Below, piece by piece: positions 1 through 6,086 of a DNA stretch of 8,588 nucleotides (its first letter is position 1; every line of letters starts with the position of its first letter). The DNA comes from JADFNO01 sp965369945. Lineage in GTDB: Bacteria; Planctomycetota; Phycisphaerae; Phycisphaerales; SM1A02. The notes under the pieces are model-generated. The model did not search any database and had not been told where the DNA came from. It saw only the letters and a list, made by a program, of their open reading frames with translations. The DNA lies in the NCBI GenBank assembly GCA_965369945.1, contig CBDUST010000201.1, positions 1 through 8,588 on the forward strand, written 5' to 3'. The position numbers and the translations under genes are program-made.

Positions 1-1515
1 CTGGACCACAAGGAGACTAGCAGTCAGATCGACATGTCGCTGATCCCCGAGGATTTGATCAAGAAGTACCTGGTCCTGCCGATGGGAAGCGACAACGGAC
101 GGCTGAAGCTGGTGATCCATGATCCGATGGACCTGGAGTTGCTGGACCTCCTGCGGTTTCGGTTGAATCGTGAACTGGACACGGTGATCGCACCGAAGAG
201 TGCGATCAAGTCCTTTATTGACGGCACGACCGGCACGGTGGCTGCGGGCAGCATGTTTTCCGAGGAGTCGCTGGTTACCGAATCGGTTGACGTAACCGTT
301 GATCGCTCGGTGGACACATCGATCGACATCGACGTAGGAGAGGACGCGCCGATCATTCGTCTGGTCCACCGGATGATCACGGAGGCGGTTCGTTCCCGAG
401 CCTCGGACATCCATGTAGAGCCGATGGCCGACCGGGTCGTTTTGCGATATCGCGTCGACGGCGTGTGCCACGTTCGCGACAACCTACCCAAGCGAATGCA
501 AGCATCAATGCTGGCCAGGCTGAAACTGATGGCGGGGATGAACATCGCTGAACGGCGCGTCCCACAAGACGGGCGGATCATGATGCCAGTCGATGCCGAA
601 CAGATTGACTTCCGCGTCAGTGCGTGCCCGGGTTATCACGGCGAATCGATCGTCTTGCGTATTCTGAGGCCGGAATCGGTCAAGATCGGCTTGCCGAACC
701 TGGGATTCGAGCAGGAGAGCCTCGATCGGTTCAACAAGATCATCCGCCGTCCCAACGGCATATTTCTGGTGACAGGCCCGACCGGCTCGGGCAAGACTAC
801 GACCTTGTACTCCGCCTTGGACGTGCTCAATAGCCCGGATCGCAAAATCATCACGGCCGAGGATCCGGTGGAGTACAACTTCACTGGGGTCAACCAATGC
901 CAGGTTCGCGAGAACATCGGCTTGACGTTCACGGCGATCCTGCGAGCCATGCTGCGTCAGGCGCCAGATATCGTCTTGATCGGTGAGATTCGAGACAAGG
1001 AAGTCGCCGAGATTGCGATCCAGGCAGCGTTGACCGGACACCTCGTGTTCTCGACGCTGCATACGAACGACGCGCCTTCGTCGATCACGCGACTGCTTGA
1101 TATGGGTGTAAAGCCGTTCCTGGTGGCCAGCGCGATCCAGGCGGTAATGGCCCAACGACTGATCCGTGTTCTGTGTGATCGATGTAAGGAGCCCGATCCT
1201 GAGCCCGACCGCCGTCTGCTGAAACTGGCTGGTATCACCGATGAGGACCTGGCGACTCACAAGGTATATCGCCCGATCGGATGCGGCCATTGCGGAAACA
1301 TCGGGTATCGAGGTCGCAAGGCGATCTTCGAGATGATGGTAATAAACAGTGAGATTCGAGAACTGGCCTTTACGCGGGCACCGATCGGGGTGATCCGTGC
1401 GGCCGCGATTCGGTCGGGTATGAAGGAACTGCTGCTGGACGGCAAGATTAAGATTCTCAGGGGCGACACGACGCCGGTGGAGGTGGCCCGATTTGCCCAA
1501 GCCTCAGACTTCTAA
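1..1515 (+). CDS. gspE: GspE/PilB-type assembly ATPase, 5'-partial
   Basis: Cytoplasmic hexameric ATPase that powers polymerisation of (pseudo)pilins in type II secretion or type IV pili. The reading frame is open to the left edge and the Met at base 34 sits inside the second half of an MshEN/T2SSE N-terminal domain (IPEDLIKKYLVLP, a usual internal stretch), so the true start lies upstream. Numbering residues from base 1 (504 visible): the ASDIHVEP motif is at 134-141, Walker A GPTGSGKT at 259-266, the Asp box AEDPVEY follows, Walker B DIVLIGEIRD starts at 323 with Glu329, then the His box GHLVFSTLHTNDAPSS. A zinc-type tetracysteine is made by C392/C395 and C428/C431. These features separate it from PilT and mark it as an extension motor. 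The usual RQDPD before Walker B reads RQAPD. It lies 68 bases upstream of pilT. Family is certain; whether it serves a pilus or a secretion system is not. Confidence 0.95.
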   Translation: MDHKETSSQIDMSLIPEDLIKKYLVLPMGSDNGRLKLVIHDPMDLELLDLLRFRLNRELDTVIAPKSAIKSFIDGTTGTVAAGSMFSEESLVTESVDVTVDRSVDTSIDIDVGEDAPIIRLVHRMITEAVRSRASDIHVEPMADRVVLRYRVDGVCHVRDNLPKRMQASMLARLKLMAGMNIAERRVPQDGRIMMPVDAEQIDFRVSACPGYHGESIVLRILRPESVKIGLPNLGFEQESLDRFNKIIRRPNGIFLVTGPTGSGKTTTLYSALDVLNSPDRKIITAEDPVEYNFTGVNQCQVRENIGLTFTAILRAMLRQAPDIVLIGEIRDKEVAEIAIQAALTGHLVFSTLHTNDAPSSITRLLDMGVKPFLVASAIQAVMAQRLIRVLCDRCKEPDPEPDRRLLKLAGITDEDLATHKVYRPIGCGHCGNIGYRGRKAIFEMMVINSEIRELAFTRAPIGVIRAAAIRSGMKELLLDGKIKILRGDTTPVEVARFAQASDF

Positions 1516-1583
1516 CACGACGGATGCAGTTATGCACGGTAACCGACCGGTGAGGGAGCCGGCATCTTCCAGCGAGAGCAAAT

Positions 1584-2696
1584 ATGTCAACGGTTCAAAT
1601 TGACCGGCTACTTGATACGGTGATTCGCCAAGGCGCCTCAGACCTTCACCTGACGGTCGGGCGTAAGCCGACGTTGCGCCTTCATGGGAAGCTGCGTAAC
1701 CTCGATACCAAGGTCTTGGAGTCCGATGACACGGTGGCGCTGATGAAGGCCATCACGCCGGAGCGATCTCAGCAGGAACTCCAGGAAGAAGGGAGCACGG
1801 ACTTCGGCTTCGCCTATGGGACGGAAGCAAGATTCCGCGTGGCCGTGTTCCGGCAGCGGGGAGATGTCGCGATCGCGTTGCGCCTGATCCCCAATCAGCT
1901 GCTCTCGTTCCAGGAAATCGGTCTGCCGAAGATCTGCAAGGAACTGATTCGGCGTCCGCGGGGTTTGTTCATCGTGACCGGACCGACCGGCTCGGGCAAA
2001 ACGACTTCCCTAGCGACGATGATCGACCATATCAACACGAATCTCGATCGGCACATCATCACGGTCGAGGATCCGATCGAATACTACCACTACCACAAGG
2101 AATCAATCATCGCCCAGCGTGAGGTGGGTGTGGACGTGCCGAGCTTCTCGGAGGCTCTGCGACGCTGCCTCCGGGCCGATCCGGACGTGGTCCTCGTCGG
2201 CGAGATGCGCGACTTGGAAACGATCGAATCAGCCATCCGGGCGGCGGAGACGGGACACTTGGTCTTCGCCACGCTCCACACAACGGGCGCAGCAGGAACG
2301 ATCAACCGCGTGATTGATGCGTTCCCACACAACCAGCAATCCCAGGTTCGGGTGCAGTTGTCGGTGGCGTTGATCTGTGTTCTGAGCCAAGTGCTGTTGG
2401 CGCGAACAGATAAGTTGGGGCGGATCGCCGCGTACGAATTTCTCGTGGTGACACCCGCGATCGCCAACCTCATCCGCGAGAATAAGACGTTCCGTATCGA
2501 TTCGGCGATCCAGACCGGTCGAAAGTTCGGGATGCAACTGCTGGACGATCACCTTTGGAATCTGTACCAACAGGGGATCATTTCTGCGGAAGAGATGGTG
2601 GATAAGAGCAAGGATCCGGGTGAGCTGACGGAGAAGGTCCACCGGGCCGGGGGGACTGTCGGCCGGACGGAGCTGGATACAGAAGTGGAGAGTTGA
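1584..2696 (+). CDS. pilT: PilT-type twitching motility/retraction ATPase
   Basis: Cytoplasmic hexameric ATPase of the PilT family, which depolymerises type IV pilus filaments and so drives retraction. The protein is 370 residues, slightly longer than typical PilT (about 345). It opens with the short PilT N-domain (GASDLHLTVGRKPTLRLHG, residues about 17-35) and lacks both the MshEN domain and the tetracysteine of GspE. Walker A GPTGSGKT is at 133-140, the Asp box VEDPIEY follows, Walker B DPDVVLVGEMRDLET begins at 199 with Glu207, then the His box GHLVFATLHTTGAAGT. The C-terminal motif that is AIRNLIRE in characterised PilT proteins reads AIANLIRE at 292-299, followed by a QTGRKFGMQLLDDHL segment near the family's QTG..GMQ.LD. 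The last 18 or so residues are an extra polar tail. The ATG is preceded by GAGAG five bases upstream, a modest ribosome binding site. PilT implies a retractable pilus rather than a pure secretion pseudopilus. Confidence 0.95.
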   Translation: MSTVQIDRLLDTVIRQGASDLHLTVGRKPTLRLHGKLRNLDTKVLESDDTVALMKAITPERSQQELQEEGSTDFGFAYGTEARFRVAVFRQRGDVAIALRLIPNQLLSFQEIGLPKICKELIRRPRGLFIVTGPTGSGKTTSLATMIDHINTNLDRHIITVEDPIEYYHYHKESIIAQREVGVDVPSFSEALRRCLRADPDVVLVGEMRDLETIESAIRAAETGHLVFATLHTTGAAGTINRVIDAFPHNQQSQVRVQLSVALICVLSQVLLARTDKLGRIAAYEFLVVTPAIANLIRENKTFRIDSAIQTGRKFGMQLLDDHLWNLYQQGIISAEEMVDKSKDPGELTEKVHRAGGTVGRTELDTEVES

Positions 2697-2737
2697 GGCC
2701 GGATGGCTGGCGTCAGCGTATCAGTAGCAGGCCCGAC

Positions 2738-2762
2738 TCATGTCTGACCACGCTCGACATGA
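2738..2762. repeat. Short inverted repeat (7-bp arms) after pilT
   Basis: TCATGTC at 2738-2744 is perfectly complementary to GACATGA at 2756-2762, with an 11-base loop between them. It starts about 40 bases after the pilT stop. There is no T-tract behind it, so it is not a standard Rho-independent terminator. It could be an mRNA-stabilising hairpin, a regulator site, or chance, since 7-bp arms are not rare in G+C-rich DNA. Confidence 0.35.
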
Positions 2763-2837
2763 CGACCAGCGGTCGCGAGACCCGAATTGCATGGCGCATT
2801 ATCCAGGTGTCCTATTGATCTAAATGGCCATCTGCAT

Positions 2838-2865
2838 TTGCGTAGCGTCTGAGAGCCACTATTAT
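2838..2865 (+). promoter_or_regulatory. Possible sigma-70 promoter for the gspE-gspF-pseudopilin unit
   Basis: TATTAT at 2860-2865 matches the -10 consensus TATAAT in five of six positions. A weak -35 candidate, TTGCGT, lies at 2838-2843 with a 16-base spacer. The patch is more A+T-rich than the surrounding DNA and sits about 110 bases before the ATG of the second ATPase, inside the only long gap of the window. The match is short, and promoter consensus in the likely host phylum is not well defined, so this is a candidate only. Confidence 0.3.
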
Positions 2866-2973
2866 TGAGCATGCCCGTCGTCATCGGCAGGAAGCTCGAA
2901 TCGGCCCGATTTGGCCCGGAGGGATCCGAGGAGCTGGGGCCCGATTGGACAGAAAGGTACGGCTAGGGACAAC

Positions 2974-4734
2974 ATGGCGGATCGAGCATTTCAATCAAAG
3001 AGTTCTGTAGACCCTGGTGAACTCAAGGGCCGCCGATTGGGTCGCGTTCTCACAAAGCTGAAGAAAGTCACGCGCGAACAGGTGCAAGAAGCGTTGAAAC
3101 TGCAAAAGACGCGTAAGGAACCGCTCGGCCAGTTGCTGGTCGGGTTGGGGCACATCACGGACATCGACGTGCTGGAGGCATTAGCTGGCCAGGCGGGCAT
3201 GCGAATGGTCGAGATCAAGGAGGAAGCGATTCCTGACTCGGCGATTGAAGCATTGCCGGCTGAGACCGCCAACACCTACCAGATCATTCCGCTGAAGTTC
3301 GAGAAGGGCACGCGCAACATTGTGGTGGCCATGAAGAGCCCGGACAACTTTCGGGCGGTTGACGACCTGCGACTGTTGATGGGCTTCAAGGTGGAGGCGG
3401 TCGTCGCGCCGATCGAGCAGATCGACAATGTGTTGAAGAAGCGCTACGGAGAGCAAGCACCGTCGATGGCCAAGATCATGGCCGAGCTGGGCGACTCGGA
3501 TACGCTGGCGGCGCTGGAGGGCCGCGGTGATTCGATCGACCTGGAGGAATTGGCGCAGGCGGCAGAGGACAACAAGGTGGTTCGGCTGCTGAACCTTGTT
3601 CTGCTCCAAGCGATCAAGGACAAAGCGTCGGACATCCATTTCGAGCCGTTTGAGTCCGAGTTCAAGATGCGCTACCGGATCGACGGGATCCTGTATGAGA
3701 TGATCCCGCCTCCGAAGCACTTGGCGTTGCCGATTGCCTCGCGGATCAAGGTGATGGCCGATCTGGACATCGCTGAGCGCCGCTTGCCGCAAGACGGCCG
3801 AATCGAGCTGACGGTGCGGAACAGCCCGGTCGATTTGCGCGTGTCCGTGTTGCCGACGATGTTCGGAGAGTCGGTGGTAATGCGTGTTTTGGACCGGTCG
3901 AACGTCCAACTGAGCTTGGACAAGATTGGGCTGCGTAAGGACGAGCTGGAGCACGTTCGTTCACTGGTCGCGAAGCCGAACGGGATTATTATCGTGACCG
4001 GTCCGACAGGTTCGGGTAAAACGACGACGCTGTACGCGGCGCTGAGCGAATTGAATGAGCCGACAACAAAGATCCTGACGGCTGAGGATCCGGTGGAGTA
4101 CGACATTGACGGGCTGATTCAATGCCAGGTGAATCTGGATCAAGGCCTGACATTCCCACGTCTTCTTCGATCGTTCTTACGCCAGGATCCGGACATCATT
4201 CTCGTTGGAGAAATCCGGGACGTGGAAACGGCGCAGATTGCGGTGCAAGCGTCCCTCACCGGGCACTTGGTCTTCTCGACTTTACACACCAACGACGCGC
4301 CCTCTTCGATACTTCGACTACTTGATCTTGGGCTGGAGGCGTTCCTTCTGACCGCGACGATCGAAGCGATAGTCGCGCAGCGACTGGTTCGCCGGATTTG
4401 TCTGAAGTGCAAAGAGGAATACGTTCCGACGGACGAACAGTTGATGGAGCTTCAGCTTCGGCGAAGCGACGTCCAGGACCGGACGTTGTTCCGCGGCCGT
4501 GGATGCGACGAGTGCAATCACAGCGGATACCGAGGCCGAATGGCCATCTTCGAGATCATGCAATTGGACGATCAACTGCGTGAGATGATCATGGAGGAGA
4601 CCTCGACGAACATCCTTCGAGCCGAGGCGAAGAAGCGAGGCATGCGCACGTTGCGTGACAGCGGGTTGATGGCAATCTACGAGGGTCAGACGACAATCGA
4701 TGAAGTGGTTCGTGAGACGATTACTGAGGAATAG
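2974..4734 (+). CDS. gspE: GspE/PilB-type assembly ATPase with MshEN domain
   Basis: Complete 586-residue extension/secretion ATPase of the GspE/PilB family, acting at the inner membrane with the GspF/PilC protein encoded next. The ATG at 2974 was preferred over an in-frame TTG at 2911 because AGGGA (2965-2969) lies just upstream and only about 20 residues then precede the first conserved motif. Residues 21-73 are two 24-residue MshEN motifs (21-44 and 50-73) separated by exactly five residues, the arrangement that binds cyclic-di-GMP in MshE. The rest of the MshEN fold runs to about residue 155. The ATPase core has ASDIHFEP (218-225), Walker A GPTGSGKT (343-350), AEDPVEYD, Walker B DPDIILVGEIRD (from 405, Glu413) and GHLVFSTLHTNDAPSS. 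Zinc-type cysteines are C476/C479 and C511/C514. It is clearly paralogous to the first ATPase and intact in every key motif. The gspF start is 41 bases after its stop. Confidence 0.96.
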   Translation: MADRAFQSKSSVDPGELKGRRLGRVLTKLKKVTREQVQEALKLQKTRKEPLGQLLVGLGHITDIDVLEALAGQAGMRMVEIKEEAIPDSAIEALPAETANTYQIIPLKFEKGTRNIVVAMKSPDNFRAVDDLRLLMGFKVEAVVAPIEQIDNVLKKRYGEQAPSMAKIMAELGDSDTLAALEGRGDSIDLEELAQAAEDNKVVRLLNLVLLQAIKDKASDIHFEPFESEFKMRYRIDGILYEMIPPPKHLALPIASRIKVMADLDIAERRLPQDGRIELTVRNSPVDLRVSVLPTMFGESVVMRVLDRSNVQLSLDKIGLRKDELEHVRSLVAKPNGIIIVTGPTGSGKTTTLYAALSELNEPTTKILTAEDPVEYDIDGLIQCQVNLDQGLTFPRLLRSFLRQDPDIILVGEIRDVETAQIAVQASLTGHLVFSTLHTNDAPSSILRLLDLGLEAFLLTATIEAIVAQRLVRRICLKCKEEYVPTDEQLMELQLRRSDVQDRTLFRGRGCDECNHSGYRGRMAIFEIMQLDDQLREMIMEETSTNILRAEAKKRGMRTLRDSGLMAIYEGQTTIDEVVRETITEE

Positions 4735-4763
4735 TCCGCCGACGATGCGGCAAACGAGGTACG

Positions 4764-4778
4764 AAGGATAGCTTGATG
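4764..4778 (+). promoter_or_regulatory. Ribosome binding site deciding the gspF start
   Basis: AAGGA at 4764-4768 stands seven bases before the ATG at 4776. The codon immediately before is TTG (4773), which could also be read as a start and would add one Met. The spacing and codon quality favour the ATG. Confidence 0.6.
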
Positions 4779-6056
4779 ACGACGTACGCCTATGAAGCAC
4801 TGAATTCGGCAGGCAAGCCTCAAAAAGGCACGGTGGAAGCCGTGTCGAGCGATGAGGCGATCCAGAGAATCAAGGGCCAAGGGTTCTTCCCCACGTCCGT
4901 TCGTGAGCAAAGGGTCAAGGGCGACGGGCGTGTACGGGGGGGCGGCAAGGCTAAGAAGAGGCGCGAGTTTTCGTTCTCGATCGGCAAGGTCAGCCAAAAG
5001 AGACTGACGCTGTTCACGCGCCAGCTCTCGACGCTGCAGGATGCGGGTTTGCCGCTATTGAGATCGCTTCAGATACTCGAAACGCAGCAAAAACCGGGGA
5101 TGCTCAAGTCTATTCTTTCGCACGTGGCCGAGGACGTCGAGTCAGGATCTACCTTATCCGACGCCATGGCCAAGCACCCCAAGGCATTTGATCGCTTGTA
5201 TTGCAAGATGGTCAACGCCGGAGAGATCGGCGGTGTGCTGGATGTGATTCTTCAGCGCCTGGCGATTTTTATGGAAAAGGCTCAACGGTTGCGCCGCCGG
5301 ATCATCGGCGCCATGATCTACCCGGTTGTAGTGATCATGGTGGCGGTGTTGATCGTGACCGGCATCATGGTGTTCGTTATCCCGAAGTTCCAAGAGATCT
5401 TCAACGACTTCGACGTGGAACTGCCCAAACTGACGATCTGGCTGACCGACTTCAGCGCTTGGATGGCCGGGAAGAATGACGGGCAGAACGTCCCGGGCGC
5501 GATTTGGATTCTCGGCTCGCCGGTGCTGATCTTCCTGTTCTTGAAGTTGATCCGGAAGACGGGGCCGGGCCGGGCGGTGACGGACCACATTCGCGTCAGA
5601 ATTCCGGTCATCGGGGGCCTGATTCGCAAGACATCGGTGGCGCGGTTTACAAGGACGCTGGGAACGCTGATCTCCGCGGGTGTGCCGATCCTCGAAGCGA
5701 TCATGATTACGCGCGACACGTCGGGCAATTACGTGTACGAGAAAGCGCTGACGAAAGTCCACGATTCGATCCGCGAAGGTGAGACATTCGCCGGTCCGCT
5801 GCGCGAAGCGAAGGTCTGCGATTCGCTGGTTGTGAACATGATCGACGTGGGAGAAGAAACCGGCGACCTTGACTCGATGCTGATGAAGATTGCGGACAAC
5901 TACGATGAAGAAGTCGATGTCGCCGTGCAAGGGATGTTGAGTCTGCTGGAACCGTTATTGGTTGTGGTTTTGGGTGGGGTCATCGGGACGATCGTGCTGG
6001 CGTTGTTCCTGCCGTTGGTGAAGATGATCGAATCCGTTTCGAATACGAAATTGTGA
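4776..6056 (+). CDS. gspF: GspF/PilC-type inner-membrane platform protein
   Basis: Polytopic inner-membrane protein of the T2SS GspF / T4P PilC family. In characterised systems it couples the cytoplasmic ATPase to pilin insertion and extraction. The protein is 426 residues, in the family's usual range of about 400-420. It starts with the typical YAYEALNSAGKPQKGTVEA segment, then a basic linker rich in Lys/Arg/Gly (about 46-63). Two repeated T2SSF helical domains follow: the first around 75-200 (FTRQLSTLQDAGLPLLRSL, then AGEIGG), the second around 275-400 (FTRTLGTLISAGVPILEAI, then VGEETGDLDSML). Hydrophobic membrane segments are at about 176-205, 241-260 and 393-415. It sits directly behind the second ATPase and 30 bases ahead of the first pseudopilin, so all are probably co-transcribed. 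The family is clear; the pilus-versus-secretion assignment cannot be made from it alone. Confidence 0.96.
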   Translation: MTTYAYEALNSAGKPQKGTVEAVSSDEAIQRIKGQGFFPTSVREQRVKGDGRVRGGGKAKKRREFSFSIGKVSQKRLTLFTRQLSTLQDAGLPLLRSLQILETQQKPGMLKSILSHVAEDVESGSTLSDAMAKHPKAFDRLYCKMVNAGEIGGVLDVILQRLAIFMEKAQRLRRRIIGAMIYPVVVIMVAVLIVTGIMVFVIPKFQEIFNDFDVELPKLTIWLTDFSAWMAGKNDGQNVPGAIWILGSPVLIFLFLKLIRKTGPGRAVTDHIRVRIPVIGGLIRKTSVARFTRTLGTLISAGVPILEAIMITRDTSGNYVYEKALTKVHDSIREGETFAGPLREAKVCDSLVVNMIDVGEETGDLDSMLMKIADNYDEEVDVAVQGMLSLLEPLLVVVLGGVIGTIVLALFLPLVKMIESVSNTKL

Positions 6057-6086
6057 CGCGCCGAATGTGATGACGAGGCCTGGCTT

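Larger units (their letters stand above)
2697..2973. other. Non-coding gap between pilT and the second gspE
   Basis: This is the only long gap in the window, about 277 bases. No conserved open frame was recognised in it. It contains a 7-bp inverted repeat (2738-2762), a locally A+T-rich patch at about 2810-2870 with a possible sigma-70 promoter (2838-2865), and the ribosome binding site of the downstream gene. The frame of the downstream gene is open back to a TTG at 2911, but there is no Shine-Dalgarno sequence at a useful distance from that codon, and the extra 21 residues do not resemble the family. No T-run that would mark an intrinsic terminator for pilT is visible. Confidence 0.6.

Noticed and set aside
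505..1500. Long minus-strand open frame (331 codons) opposite the first gspE
   Set aside because: It lies fully antisense to a gene with all family motifs, its product is Arg/His/Gln-rich without recognisable motifs, and such shadow frames are common in G+C-rich DNA.
1516..1583. Possible promoter or terminator between the first gspE and pilT
   Set aside because: The 68-base gap shows no T-run after a stem and no convincing -35/-10 pair; only a short CCGG..CCGG symmetry was seen.
2899..2911. Small palindrome AATCG-GCC-CGATT before the second gspE
   Set aside because: Arms of five bases with a three-base loop are too short and too frequent by chance to call a terminator or operator.
2911..2973. 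TTG start adding 21 residues to the second gspE
   Set aside because: No Shine-Dalgarno is positioned for it, the added residues resemble no family segment, and the ATG at 2974 has AGGGA just upstream.
3181..3954. Minus-strand open frame (257 codons) opposite the second gspE
   Set aside because: Composition (many Gln, His, Arg, Leu) is that of an antisense shadow, with no domain recognised and complete overlap with a certain gene.
5154..5930. Minus-strand open frame (258 codons) opposite gspF
   Set aside because: The product is His/Asp/Arg-rich low-complexity sequence typical of the complement of a membrane-protein gene; gspF on the other strand is certain.
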